A DNA stretch of 64,000 nucleotides, from contig JAFHKR010000039.1 of assembly GCA_017052515.1 (NCBI GenBank), positions 310,001 through 374,000 on the forward strand. Direction: 5' to 3'. Under the pieces are notes generated by a model, which did no database searches, was not told the DNA's origin, and was given only the letters and a program-made list of their open reading frames with translations. The stretch comes from Fictibacillus nanhaiensis. Its GTDB lineage: Bacteria > Bacillota > Bacilli > Bacillales > Fictibacillaceae. The position numbers were made by a program, and so were the translations under genes. Within the stretch, counting starts at the first letter, position 1. Every line of letters begins with the position of its first letter. Positions 8,384-17,194 of this stretch are shown here, piece by piece.

Positions 8384-9352
8384 ATGAAATTAGGTGTGTT
8401 TACGGTTTTGTTCTCGCAAAAATCATTTACAGACATGCTTGACTATGTGAAAGAAGCAGGCGTACAAGCAGTAGAAATCGGAACAGGTAACTATCCAGGA
8501 AACGCTCACTGTCCGCTTGATGAACTACTTCAGAGTGAAGAGAAGCGTTCCAAGTACCTTCATGAAGTAGAAAAGCGCGGTTTAACGATCTCAGCCTTCA
8601 GTTGTCACGGGAACCCGTTATCTCCGGACGAAGCTTTTGCAAAAGAATCACATGATACTTTTGTCAAGACTGTTGAACTGGCTAACTTGATGAACGTACC
8701 TGTCGTAAACTGCTTCTCAGGTGTACCGGGTGACTCAGAGAATGCAAAATATCCGAACTGGCCTGTTTCACCATGGCCAAACGAATACAGCGATGTGTTG
8801 AAGTGGCAGTGGGAAGAAAAATTGATTCCATATTGGCGCACGTGGGGTCAATTTGCAAAAGAACATGGCGTGAAGATCGGCTTAGAGCTTCATGGTGGAT
8901 TCTTAGTGCACACTCCATATACGTTACTGAAGCTGCGTGAAGAAACATGTGACGCGATCGGTGCAAACCTTGATCCATCACATCTATGGTGGCAAGGAAT
9001 CGATCCTGTTGCAGCAATCAAGATACTTGGAAAAGCGGGAGCCATCCACCACTTCCATGCAAAAGACACATACTTAGATCAAGACAACATCAACATGTAT
9101 GGATTGACAGACATGCAGCCATATGGTGCGGTTCAAAACCGCGCATGGAGCTTCCGCTCTGTAGGGTGTGGGCACTCTGTTCAAGATTGGTCCGACATGA
9201 TGAGTGCACTTCGTACGTATGGTTATGACTACGTAGTAAGCATAGAGCATGAAGATCCGATCATGTCGATCGATGAAGGGTTCAATCGCGCGGTGAAGAA
9301 CCTTCAGTCGATCCTCATCGCCGAGCAGCCAGCGGAGATGTGGTGGGTTTAG
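8384..9352 (+). CDS. Sugar phosphate isomerase/epimerase (xylose isomerase-like TIM barrel)
   Basis: A 322-residue TIM-barrel protein of the AP_endonuclease-2/xylose-isomerase-like superfamily. Metal-ligand motifs are seen in order: GLELHGGFLVHTP (Glu, His), NLDPSHLWWQGIDP (Asp, His), HHFHAKDTYLD and VSIEHEDP (C-terminal Glu). ATG 8384 lies two nt after the upstream stop with GGAG in the preceding codons, so it is the last gene of the tightly packed operon. Relatives epimerise or isomerise keto-sugars or inositol intermediates, and some cleave 3-keto-glycosides. No transporter or classic glycosidase lies in the cluster, so uptake must be encoded elsewhere. Confidence 0.88.
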   Translation: MKLGVFTVLFSQKSFTDMLDYVKEAGVQAVEIGTGNYPGNAHCPLDELLQSEEKRSKYLHEVEKRGLTISAFSCHGNPLSPDEAFAKESHDTFVKTVELANLMNVPVVNCFSGVPGDSENAKYPNWPVSPWPNEYSDVLKWQWEEKLIPYWRTWGQFAKEHGVKIGLELHGGFLVHTPYTLLKLREETCDAIGANLDPSHLWWQGIDPVAAIKILGKAGAIHHFHAKDTYLDQDNINMYGLTDMQPYGAVQNRAWSFRSVGCGHSVQDWSDMMSALRTYGYDYVVSIEHEDPIMSIDEGFNRAVKNLQSILIAEQPAEMWWV

Positions 9353-9397
9353 GGGTCTGACCCCAAACAAATACAAATCTACTAAATTTGTATTTGT
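9352..9397. repeat. GGGGTCTGACCCC palindrome with hairpin tail (REP-like)
   Basis: The palindrome 9352-9364 starts at the last base of the isomerase stop codon. Its tail ACAAATACAAAT (9367-9378) pairs perfectly with ATTTGTATTTGT (9386-9397), giving a second, AT-rich hairpin not seen at other copies. Confidence 0.7.
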
Positions 9398-9451
9398 GGA
9401 GCGAACACTTCTTTAGCGTCAATCAACTCGTGGCCTTATAGCTCGTAAAAA

Positions 9452-9489
9452 AACCTGATTTCCATTTAGAGGAAATCAGGTTTTTTTTG
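9452..9489 (+). terminator. Intrinsic terminator of the ThuA/Gfo-Idh operon
   Basis: A 12-bp stem (AACCTGATTTCC, 9452-9463, with 9471-9482) and a 7-nt loop are followed by an eight-T run. It lies about 100 nt after the isomerase stop. Confidence 0.9.
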
Positions 9490-9528
9490 ATCACAAATAT
9501 CATTCACTTCATCCATTTGAAAAAAGAT

Positions 9529-9558
9529 TTGACAGTTCATCCCAATATCACATATAAT
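9529..9558 (+). promoter_or_regulatory. SigA promoter of the T-box-proS transcript
   Basis: Consensus hexamers TTGACA (9529-9534) and TATAAT (9553-9558) are 18 nt apart. They sit immediately upstream of the T-box leader. Confidence 0.85.
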
Positions 9559-9565
9559 TTCAAAA

Positions 9566-9812
9566 ACATATGAAGTAGAAAACGAATAAGAGGATTAGTA
9601 GATTGATTCTGTCTTTTTAGAGAGGGAGCTGTATGGCTGAAAGGCTTCTACTGACAAACGATTGAACCTGCCTCTGAGTTCTGTGTCTTATTTTGAGATA
9701 TTCAGCGGTTAAATACCGTTATCATGAAAGAGTGTAAAGCGATGCTTTGAATTAGGGTGGTACCGCCAAGAAATTGGTCCCTAATGAGAAGTGTGGCTTT
9801 TTTTATTTTCTA
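9566..9812 (+). ncRNA. T-box leader (proline-responsive) of proS
   Basis: The leader contains the T-box core AGGGTGGTACCGC (9754-9766) and a stem-I-like region (GAGGGAGCTG...GGCTTCTACTG). A GAACCTG segment could present the proline codon CCU (9667-9669) as specifier. A T-rich stretch (about 9798-9810) follows ATTAGGG/CCCTAAT pairing (9751-9757 with 9779-9785). Uncharged tRNA-Pro binding would favour antitermination and proS expression. The core motif is certain; the specifier assignment is my reading, and the terminator stem is not cleanly resolved by eye. Confidence 0.88.
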
Positions 9813-9834
9813 ATAAAAGCGTGGAGTGCAACCA

Positions 9835-11265
9835 ATGGCAAAGGAATTTGTTAAGAATGTAACGAGTATGCAAGATGATTTTGCTCAATGGTATACAGAT
9901 GTTGTAACAAAAGCGGAACTAATCGATTATTCAAGTGTTCGCGGCTCTATGATCCTTAGACCTTATGGGTACGCAATATGGGAAAACATTCAAAAGCAAC
10001 TTGATAAGAAAATCAAAGCGACAGGTCATGAGAATGTGTATATGCCACTTTTTATTCCAGAAAGTTTGCTTCAAAAAGAGAAAGACCACATTGAAGGATT
10101 TGCACCTGAGGTAGCATGGGTCACACACGGTGGAGAAGAAAAGCTGACAGAACGCCTTTGTGTACGCCCAACATCAGAAGTTCTATTTGCCGAGCATTTT
10201 AAAAACATCATCCATTCTCATCGTGATCTTCCAAAACTTTATAACCAATGGTCGAACGTTGTGAGATGGGAAAAGACAACAAGGCCATTCCTTCGTACAC
10301 TCGAGTTTCTTTGGCAAGAAGGACATACTTGCCATGAAACAGATGAAGAAGCTCATGACGAAACGGTAAGGATGCTTAACGTCTACGCTAATCTCTGTGA
10401 GGAATTCCTTGCAATACCAGTCGTGAAGGGGCAGAAAACAGAAAAAGAAAAATTTGCTGGAGCAAAATATACCTTTACGATAGAAAGTCTTATGCATGAT
10501 GGAAAAGCGTTGCAGTCTGGAACTTCTCATCATTTAGGAGATGGATTCGCCAAAGCTTTCGGTATTGAATTTACGAACAGAGAAGGTAAACTACAAACTG
10601 TTCAGCAAACATCCTGGGGCTTTACGACTCGTATTATCGGGGCGATGATCATGGTACATGGTGATGACCGTGGGCTCGTTGTACCGCCAAAGATTGCACC
10701 AACTCAACTCATGATCGTTCCGATTGCTCAGCATAAAGAAGGGGTTCTCGACTTTGCATACGATTTAAAAGAGAAGCTATCACAGACCATTCGAACAGGA
10801 ATTGATGCCAGTGATAAGAAGCCAGGATGGAAATTTAATGAGTATGAGATGAAAGGAATCCCGCTTCGTTTAGAGGTAGGGCCGCGTGACATCGAACAGG
10901 GTCAAGTGATAGTAGTACGACGTGATACAGGAGAAAAAGAAACAGTATCTCTTCAAGGTTTAGAAATACACATTCAACATATATTAAGTGATATTCAAAG
11001 TAACTTGTTCAAAAAAGCTAAGACTCATCGAGAAAATCAAACAACCACAGTCACCTCATTCGATGAATTCAAAGCTAAGCTTTCCGAAAAAGGTGGATTC
11101 ATGAAAGCGATGTGGTGTGGGGATGAAGCCTGTGAAAGCTTTATAAAAGACGAAACAGGGGCAACTTCACGATGTATACCGTTTGAACAAGAGAGACTTG
11201 CAGAAAAGTGCATTTGCTGTGAACAAGAAGCCCAACACCTCGTCTACTGGGCGAAAGCATATTAA
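9835..11265 (+). CDS. proS: Prolyl-tRNA synthetase, type 3 (archaeal/eukaryote-like)
   Basis: A 476-residue class II synthetase that charges tRNA-Pro in the cytoplasm. Its length and the lack of a ~180-residue editing insertion between motifs 2 and 3 mark it as the short ProS3 type, unlike the ~565-residue enzyme of B. subtilis. Visible motifs include [27 protein letters not shown] and the motif-3 region [14 protein letters not shown]. The C-terminal domain carries Cys residues (CGDEAC, CICC) and ends WAKAY, as expected for a zinc-like domain with terminal Tyr. ATG 9835 follows GTGGAG at 8 nt; the GTG nine nt earlier lies within that ribosome site. The T-box leader implies induction on proline starvation. 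Confidence 0.95.
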   Translation: MAKEFVKNVTSMQDDFAQWYTDVVTKAELIDYSSVRGSMILRPYGYAIWENIQKQLDKKIKATGHENVYMPLFIPESLLQKEKDHIEGFAPEVAWVTHGGEEKLTERLCVRPTSEVLFAEHFKNIIHSHRDLPKLYNQWSNVVRWEKTTRPFLRTLEFLWQEGHTCHETDEEAHDETVRMLNVYANLCEEFLAIPVVKGQKTEKEKFAGAKYTFTIESLMHDGKALQSGTSHHLGDGFAKAFGIEFTNREGKLQTVQQTSWGFTTRIIGAMIMVHGDDRGLVVPPKIAPTQLMIVPIAQHKEGVLDFAYDLKEKLSQTIRTGIDASDKKPGWKFNEYEMKGIPLRLEVGPRDIEQGQVIVVRRDTGEKETVSLQGLEIHIQHILSDIQSNLFKKAKTHRENQTTTVTSFDEFKAKLSEKGGFMKAMWCGDEACESFIKDETGATSRCIPFEQERLAEKCICCEQEAQHLVYWAKAY

Positions 11266-11278
11266 GGAAAAAGAAAAA

Positions 11279-11307
11279 GGGTCAGACCCGGGGTCTGACC
11301 CCTTTTC
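11279..11307. repeat. Double GGGTCAGACCC/GGGGTCTGACCCC palindrome; probably acts as the proS terminator
   Basis: The two inverted units (11279-11302) are followed by TTTTCTTTTTT, so this REP-like copy has terminator architecture for proS. The same unit pair occurs in the opposite order at 2128-2152. Confidence 0.7.
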
Positions 11308-11392
11308 TTTTTTAAAAATATAATATTTCACACTATATTAGGAACTTTACATTACTGTACGTCATACACTATACGATAATCGAGGTGATTGC

Positions 11393-11713
11393 ATGAGCGA
11401 ATTAATTTTCTCTCTAAAGACAGAACTGCGAAGAGGAACGTTAACTTTAGCAGTCTTAAGCCAGCTCCAAACACCGCAATACGGGTATTCACTCGCGCAA
11501 CGGTTAGAAGAGAACAACGTATCGATTGATCAAAGCACCCTGTATCCACTTCTTCGAAGGCTTGAAAAGCAAGAACTGCTTACGAGTGAATGGGATACAA
11601 CAGAGAACCGACCTAGAAAATATTATCTTCTGAGCGAGTTTGGTCAAGAAGTGTTCAAGCAACTGAAAGAAGAATGGCATAACACGTCCATGCAATTAAA
11701 TTCGATGTTATAA
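11393..11713 (+). CDS. PadR family transcriptional regulator
   Basis: A 106-residue winged-helix protein. The PadR pattern is clear: LRRGTLTLAVLSQLQ, YGYSLAQRLEENN, then the recognition region QSTLYPLLRRLEKQELLTSEW and the wing ENRPRKYYLLSEFG. A GAGGTG ribosome site precedes ATG 11393. It is followed after 13 nt by a HAAS-domain membrane protein, the common PadR/HAAS pairing in Firmicutes in which the regulator controls its own small operon. The inducer is unknown. Confidence 0.9.
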   Translation: MSELIFSLKTELRRGTLTLAVLSQLQTPQYGYSLAQRLEENNVSIDQSTLYPLLRRLEKQELLTSEWDTTENRPRKYYLLSEFGQEVFKQLKEEWHNTSMQLNSML

Positions 11714-11726
11714 GGAGGAATTCCAA

Positions 11727-12764
11727 ATGAATTTGATTGAAACATATATCAGTGAAGTGACACAAAGACTTCCCGAAAAAATACGGAATGACATCGCGAT
11801 GGAGCTAAGGTCAACGATTGAAGATATGCTTCCAGACCAACATACAGACAAAGAGGTTGAAGACGTTCTAATGAAGCTCGGAGATCCTGTTAAACTTGCT
11901 AGCGAATACAACAACAAACCCCGCTATATAATAGGTCCAATGTTTTATGAAAGTTATATTAATGTGTTGATCGTGGCAGCTATCATTTCTGTAGTGGCCA
12001 GTAGCCTCATCCTCTTTGTGAACGGTATGATCACGTTTGAAGGTGATAAATCTCTATTTACTCTAATGGCTTTTATCGGTCAACTTTGTTTAAAGATGTT
12101 CTTATCTAGCTTGACTGTTTTGTTTCAAGTATTCTTCTGGGTAACGATTGTTTTTATCATGCTAGAACGATCAGGAGTTTCAAAGGGTGATATTTATACT
12201 CGAAAAAAGAAAACATGGTCTCCATCCGATCTATATCAACTTAAAAAACTAGTACCGAAAAGACAGATTCCAAAAGCAGAAGTTTTCTTTAGTTTATTCT
12301 GGACAGCAATTTGGGCCATAATCCTATTTAACTCGTCTGAAATGATTGGCTGGTATGAACAAAGTGGAAAAGGATTAGAAGGACTTACACTCAAAGCACC
12401 ACTATTTAATGAAGAAGTTTTGTTCTCGTATGCTCCTTTTATCGTTCTTCTGATTCTCATTGAGGTGGGTTTGGCCATCTATAAATTCTTCATTGGAAGA
12501 TGGACGTACCTACTTGCTTCATTGAACTTGATCTATCATTTTATCTCGGTAGGATTATTTTGTTTTATGCTAACGGACGAAACACTTTATAATAAGTTAT
12601 TTCTTGAAAAGTTATATATCACAGTCCCGAACGTTCCCGCCTTTTGGTTTGTATCTACAATAGCCACAATCGTAGCTGTTTTTTCAATCATCGAAATCAT
12701 TTCTGGTTTCAATAAAGCAAATAAGTCAAACACAGTAATGAATCAATGGATGAAGAATGGATAA
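11727..12764 (+). CDS. HAAS signalling domain membrane protein
   Basis: A 345-residue protein. Residues ~1-65 form the alpha-helical HAAS/permease-prefix domain (NLIETYISEVTQRLPEKIRNDIAMELRSTIED, then LGDPVKLASEY). About six hydrophobic segments follow, making it an integral membrane protein. Overlap-free but tightly spaced downstream of padR, it is probably co-transcribed with it. The family is widespread and functionally undefined; a sensory or envelope role under PadR control is inference. Confidence 0.8.
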   Translation: MNLIETYISEVTQRLPEKIRNDIAMELRSTIEDMLPDQHTDKEVEDVLMKLGDPVKLASEYNNKPRYIIGPMFYESYINVLIVAAIISVVASSLILFVNGMITFEGDKSLFTLMAFIGQLCLKMFLSSLTVLFQVFFWVTIVFIMLERSGVSKGDIYTRKKKTWSPSDLYQLKKLVPKRQIPKAEVFFSLFWTAIWAIILFNSSEMIGWYEQSGKGLEGLTLKAPLFNEEVLFSYAPFIVLLILIEVGLAIYKFFIGRWTYLLASLNLIYHFISVGLFCFMLTDETLYNKLFLEKLYITVPNVPAFWFVSTIATIVAVFSIIEIISGFNKANKSNTVMNQWMKNG

Positions 12765-12766
12765 GC

Positions 12767-12800
12767 AAAAGACTTCTATCATGAAGTCTTTTGTATTTTT
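12767..12800 (+). terminator. Terminator of the padR operon
   Basis: AAAAGACTTC (12767-12776) pairs with GAAGTCTTTT (12783-12792) around TATCAT, followed by GTATTTTTT. Confidence 0.85.
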
Positions 12801-13047
12801 TGGAATGGAGCAATATGTTACTTTTTAAAAAGTAGAAATGGAGAATACCTTGATTACACTCGTAAAAGCAGGTTCTTCAAAAGATAGGTTTTGTTATCCA
12901 AAAAGAACGAATCCATATAAAAATAGAACTTTCAATAGAAACAATGGTTAGAAAATAGTACTATTTTTGTTTCCCCTCTATGAAAAATATTTTTTCCGTA
13001 TAAAATAGATAGAGTGTTTATGATTCTATTTAAGGGGAGAATGTTTT

Positions 13048-14301
13048 ATGAAAAATACTTGGAAAGCATATCGCTCACCGATTATCTTGTTACTGGCGAT
13101 CATTGCTGGTAGTATTATCGGTTCGACGATGGGTAAGGACGCTGCTGTTCTTAAACCGTTCGGCGATCTGTTTCTAAACGTAATGTTCATGATCGTTGTT
13201 CCACTCGTGTTCTTTTCGATTTCCTCGAGTGTAGCAAGCATGGCTGGCACAAAGCGTTTCGGTAAAATCATCAGCTCTATGTTAATCGTGTTTTTATTCA
13301 CCGGAACAGTTGCAGCTATTATCAGTATGGCAGGAATTAAGATCTTTCCGCCTTCCGAAGGTGTGAAGATCGATTTAGTCAAACCTGATACAACAGGTGA
13401 AGAAGTATCGATTGGTGATCAGCTAGTAAGTACAGTTACGGTTCCTGATTTTGTCGATCTATTGAGTCGTGCCAATATGTTAGCACTTATTCTCTTTTCT
13501 GTGTTGTTAGGCCTTGCAACATCTAAAGTGGGAGAGAAAGCCAAGCCGCTCGCAAACTTCCTTTCAGCGGGAAGTGAAGTTACCCTTCAGATGGTAAAAT
13601 ACGTGATGTATTATGCTCCGATCGGTTTAGGAGCGTATTTTGCAGCACTTGTTGGTGAATTCGGTCCAACGTTGCTCGGTTCCTATTTTAAAGCGGTTTT
13701 ATTCTACTATCCGTTTTCCATTCTTTATTTCTTTGGCTTCTTTACGCTTTACGCATTCATGGCTCATGGAAAACTGGGTATACGTGTGTTTTGGAAAAAT
13801 ATGCTCTCACCATCTGTAACAAGTCTTGCAACGTGTAGTTCTGCAGCAAGTATCCCAGTAAACTTAGAAGCTACTAAGAAAATGGGAGTGCCTGATGATA
13901 TTAGTGAAACAACGATTCCTCTTGGTGCAACCCTGCATAAAGACGGGTCTGTTATTGGTGGGGTATTAAAGATCACGTTCCTTTTTGGAATATTTGGTAT
14001 GGATTTCTCAGGCATCAACACGTATCTTTTAGTTGGTGGAGTAGCGCTTTTAGTGGGTATGGTGATGGGTGCGATCCCTCAAGGTGGACTGATAGCAGAA
14101 ATGCTTATTCTATCATTGTTCGGTTTTCCTCCAGAGGCACTGCCGATCATCGCAGCGATCTCTGCCATTATTGATCCACCAGCTACACTGCTGAACGCGA
14201 CTGGTGATAATGTTGCAAGTATGTTGACGGCGCGTTTAGTTGAAGGTAAGAACTGGCTCTTGAAAAAGACAGGTTCGTTAACAGAACAAAAAGGCGCATA
14301 A
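13048..14301 (+). CDS. Dicarboxylate/amino acid:cation symporter (DAACS family)
   Basis: A 417-residue member of the glutamate/aspartate/dicarboxylate symporter family. The polytopic N-half ends before re-entrant hairpin 1 with the serine-rich motif CSSAASIPV (in SPSVTSLATCSSAASIPVN). TM7 (TIPLGATLHKDGS) holds the NMDGT-equivalent, and TM8 has NATGDNVASM, corresponding to the NxxGD ligand motif. ATG 13048 follows AAGGGGAG. It imports acidic amino acids or C4-dicarboxylates with Na+ or H+, and the exact substrate is not readable. It is monocistronic, flanked by terminators. Confidence 0.9.
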   Translation: MKNTWKAYRSPIILLLAIIAGSIIGSTMGKDAAVLKPFGDLFLNVMFMIVVPLVFFSISSSVASMAGTKRFGKIISSMLIVFLFTGTVAAIISMAGIKIFPPSEGVKIDLVKPDTTGEEVSIGDQLVSTVTVPDFVDLLSRANMLALILFSVLLGLATSKVGEKAKPLANFLSAGSEVTLQMVKYVMYYAPIGLGAYFAALVGEFGPTLLGSYFKAVLFYYPFSILYFFGFFTLYAFMAHGKLGIRVFWKNMLSPSVTSLATCSSAASIPVNLEATKKMGVPDDISETTIPLGATLHKDGSVIGGVLKITFLFGIFGMDFSGINTYLLVGGVALLVGMVMGAIPQGGLIAEMLILSLFGFPPEALPIIAAISAIIDPPATLLNATGDNVASMLTARLVEGKNWLLKKTGSLTEQKGA

Positions 14302-14309
14302 GCGTGACC

Positions 14310-14347
14310 ATCTCTAACTCATCTTATCTTGAGTTAGAGATTTTTTT
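14310..14347 (+). terminator. Terminator of the DAACS symporter gene
   Basis: A 12-bp stem (ATCTCTAACTCA, 14310-14321, with 14330-14341) is followed by a T run. Confidence 0.9.
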
Positions 14348-14446
14348 ATAAAAATATAAAAGTTCCTCATCCTCAAATCATTTTGTACATGGTACTCTTA
14401 ACGTAACAAGAATGAACAATGTGTGGTTGATAAAGGAAGTGTACAG

Positions 14447-15283
14447 ATGAATTCTTCATTACAAGCTGACTGTTCTCGTTGTTTTGGCCTTTGCTGTGTG
14501 GCGCTACCATACGCAAAATCAGCAGATTTTGCTTTTGATAAAGACAGTGGAACGCCTTGTAGAAACTTACAAGACGATTTCCGTTGCGGGATTCACCAAC
14601 ATCTAAGAGATCAAGGGTTTAAAGGTTGTACGGTGTATGAATGTTTCGGTGCAGGACAAAAAGTCTCACAAAACACTTTTTCAGGAATGGATTGGGAGAC
14701 AAATCCAGAGCTAGCGAAAGATATGTTTGATGTTTTTCCAATCATGCAACAACTTCACGAGATGTTGTATTACCTAACAGAAGCGTTGACCCTCAACGAA
14801 ACAAAACCTATACATCATGAGATAGAAGTGGCGATAGGTGAAATAGAACATCTCACACAACGCAGAGCGTCGGAAATCATACTGTTTAACGTATCCAACA
14901 TCCGTATGAAAATCAACGAGTTGCTGATTCGTACGAGTGAACGAGTAAGAGCAGAATTTATTCACAAAAAATATCAAATAAAAGGGAAGGTTAGTAATTT
15001 TATCGGTGCTAAGCTTCGAAAAGCAGATCTTCGTGGCGCAAATTTACGTGGCGCTCTGCTCATAGCGGCAGATTTAAAATATGCGGACTTAAGAAAATCA
15101 GATTTAATAGGAGCGGATTTACGTGATGCTGATTTAAGTGGTGCAGACTTAAGAGGGAGTATCTTTTTGACACAAGCTCAAGTAAATTCGGCTAAAGGAA
15201 ATGCTGAAACAAAACTCCCTGATAGATTAACTCATCCGAATCACTGGCAAAAAGTAAAACAAAACAAAAAAGCCTTCCGTTAA
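14447..15283 (+). CDS. Cys-rich (YkgJ-like) plus pentapeptide-repeat protein
   Basis: A 278-residue protein with two recognisable parts. Residues ~7-70 carry a Cys cluster (CSRCFGLCC, then C at ~38, [19 protein letters not shown]) resembling YkgJ-type metal-binding domains. A helical linker follows. Residues ~185-245 form about ten A(D/N)LxxA pentapeptide repeats ([19 protein letters not shown]) that would fold as a right-handed quadrilateral helix. The start is ATG 14447, 8 nt after AAAGGAAG; the in-frame GTG at 14423 lacks a ribosome site. The last codons lie within the terminator stem. Function is unknown; metal binding is inferred from the cysteines. Confidence 0.8.
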   Translation: MNSSLQADCSRCFGLCCVALPYAKSADFAFDKDSGTPCRNLQDDFRCGIHQHLRDQGFKGCTVYECFGAGQKVSQNTFSGMDWETNPELAKDMFDVFPIMQQLHEMLYYLTEALTLNETKPIHHEIEVAIGEIEHLTQRRASEIILFNVSNIRMKINELLIRTSERVRAEFIHKKYQIKGKVSNFIGAKLRKADLRGANLRGALLIAADLKYADLRKSDLIGADLRDADLSGADLRGSIFLTQAQVNSAKGNAETKLPDRLTHPNHWQKVKQNKKAFR

Positions 15284-15300
15284 CGAATAACGGAAGGCTT
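15270..15300. terminator. Bidirectional terminator between pentapeptide gene and pit
   Basis: AAGCCTTCCGTTA (15270-15282) pairs perfectly with 15288-15300. The stem begins inside the last codons of the plus-strand gene, and the A-run upstream gives a U tail to the minus-strand transcript. Confidence 0.88.
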
Positions 15301-15308
15301 AACTTTAT

Positions 15309-16307
15309 CTAAAAGATTAAGTTTAATACGAGGTAAGATAGGGCCGCTAAAGTTGCAGAGATCGGAAGGGTGATGAACCAAGTGATGACCATCGTCTTAG
15401 CTGTTCCCCATTTGACCCCTTTTAATCGGTGAGACGCACCAACTCCTAAGATAGAAGAAGTGATAACGTGCGTTGTACTGACAGGAATACCTAAGAATGA
15501 AGCACCAAAGATAACAGATGCTCCTGTTAAATCAGCAGATACCCCGTTAACAGGGCGAATCTTCATGATCTTTCCGCCAACCGTCTTGATAATTTTCCAA
15601 CCACCTACAGATGTACCAAGACCCATAGCAAGTGCACAGGAAATCTGTACCCATAGCTGAATGTCAGTGCTATCTGTGTAGCCGTTCGCGATTAATGCCA
15701 TCGTGATGATCCCCATCGCTTTTTGCGCATCGTTCGTGCCGTGTGAATAAGCTTGAAGAGCGGCTGTAGCTACCTGCACTTTACGAAAACCGTTATTTGT
15801 TTTCGTTAGATTCGTATTCTTAAATATCATCTTGATAACATTATAAAATATAAAACCTACGATAAATGCTAGAATCGGAGAAAGAAGCAAACCGTAAATA
15901 ATTTTTAGAAATCCAGAATAATGAAGGGCTTCAAATCCAGCAGCTGCAATGGCAGCACCCGCAATAGAACCAATAATCGCATGTGAAGATGAACTTGGAA
16001 TACCATAGTACCAAGTGATCAAGTTCCAAGCGATAGCTGCAACAAGAGCAGCAAGAATAACGACTGACCCGTTAGGAAGTGTAAATGGGTCAACGATATC
16101 TTTTGTGATCGTTTTTGCAACACCAGTGAACGTCATGGCTCCGACAAAGTTCATGACTGCAGCTAAAATAATAGCTCTTCTTGGCGTTAAAGCTTTTGTT
16201 GAAACAGATGTTGCAATCGCGTTCGCTGTATCATGAAATCCATTAATAAAATCAAAGGCAAGCGCACCGATAACAACAAGAATGGTAATGAGTAATACTG
16301 TATCCAT
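15309..16307 (-). CDS. pit: Low-affinity inorganic phosphate transporter (PiT family)
   Basis: A 332-residue membrane protein. The duplicated PiT signature is visible in both halves: DFINGFHDTANAIA near the N-terminus and QAYSHGTNDAQKAMG in the C-half, plus SSSHAIIGSIAGAAI and PVSTTHVI. It couples phosphate or metal-phosphate uptake to cations. I place the start at ATG 16307 because GGGTGG lies just upstream; GTG 16316 has no ribosome site. It sits immediately downstream of ykaA, as in B. subtilis, so the two form one operon ending at the bidirectional terminator. Confidence 0.93.
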   Translation of the reverse strand: MDTVLLITILVVIGALAFDFINGFHDTANAIATSVSTKALTPRRAIILAAVMNFVGAMTFTGVAKTITKDIVDPFTLPNGSVVILAALVAAIAWNLITWYYGIPSSSSHAIIGSIAGAAIAAAGFEALHYSGFLKIIYGLLLSPILAFIVGFIFYNVIKMIFKNTNLTKTNNGFRKVQVATAALQAYSHGTNDAQKAMGIITMALIANGYTDSTDIQLWVQISCALAMGLGTSVGGWKIIKTVGGKIMKIRPVNGVSADLTGASVIFGASFLGIPVSTTHVITSSILGVGASHRLKGVKWGTAKTMVITWFITLPISATLAALSYLVLNLIF

Positions 16308-16319
16308 ACCAGCCACCCG

Positions 16320-16937
16320 TTACGCGTTTTTCATAATGATAGATTCTAATGTGTTCGCAACGTTCTGGCAGCTGTCGGCAATGCCTTCAAGCACTTCGTA
16401 CATCTCTTTATACTTGATAACTTTGATCGGATCTGCTTGGGTTGCGAACAATTCGCGTTGTGCTTCGCGGTAAAGATCGTCACATTTTGATTCATAATCT
16501 TTAATCTTGATTGCATGTTCACGCATATCAAGAAGTTTTTTCTCTGATAACAAGTTAACAGTAAGAAGAATTTCTTCCGCACTTAACTTGATGTATTCTA
16601 CAAATTTAACCATGTATTGATCTGGGTTTGTGATTGCGTAAATGTCAAACAAAGCAGAAGATTGCTCGATACCATCTAAAATATCATCCATGCTCATAGC
16701 AAGTGATAAGATGTCTTCTCTTTCAATAGGTGTAATAAACACTTTGTTCAGTTCCATGATAACGGTATGAACATAAGAATCACCTTTAGATTCAAGTTCT
16801 TTTAAATGGTCTGCAAATTCGCGAAGATCATTTTCGTTATTAATTTTGAAATCGTGGAAATAACCAGCAGAGTCCTTCAAGTTGCTAGCAATATCCGTTA
16901 GCATGACCATGAACTTATCCTTTTTCTTTGTAAACAT
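16320..16937 (-). CDS. ykaA: DUF47/PhoU-like protein YkaA
   Basis: A 205-residue, wholly helical cytoplasmic protein of the DUF47/TIGR00153 family, related to PhoU. Recognisable stretches are MLTDIASNLKDSA, EFADHLKELESKGD, TPIEREDILSLAMSMDDILDGIE and YESKCDDLYREA. The start is ATG 16937 directly after GGAGGG; the TTG four codons earlier overlaps that site. Genes of this family typically precede PiT transporters and are thought to modulate them; the adjacency to pit supports that role here. Confidence 0.92.
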   Translation of the reverse strand: MFTKKKDKFMVMLTDIASNLKDSAGYFHDFKINNENDLREFADHLKELESKGDSYVHTVIMELNKVFITPIEREDILSLAMSMDDILDGIEQSSALFDIYAITNPDQYMVKFVEYIKLSAEEILLTVNLLSEKKLLDMREHAIKIKDYESKCDDLYREAQRELFATQADPIKVIKYKEMYEVLEGIADSCQNVANTLESIIMKNA

Positions 16938-17194
16938 AGTACCCTCCAAAAGAAATGTCTTTTATCCTTTTTCTTTTACGTTTTTTGTGGTAGTTATTTT
17001 TTTTTCTTTTTTAACCACCCAACACATTATACAAAAAAATAAGAGTTTTTGTCGAAAAAGAATGAATTGTAATCAATAATTTACAAAAGCTTTACAAAGT
17101 TAAGCTTTCTTTTAACGTTCAACTAACATGGGATTAACAAATGTTTAGAAATGAAATATAAACTCTACATTTCTTTCATCATTCCCTAAACGAA

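Noticed and set aside
8605-9376. Several 78-111-codon minus-strand frames over the isomerase gene
   Set aside because: They are shadow frames of a well-supported TIM-barrel gene, without ribosome sites.
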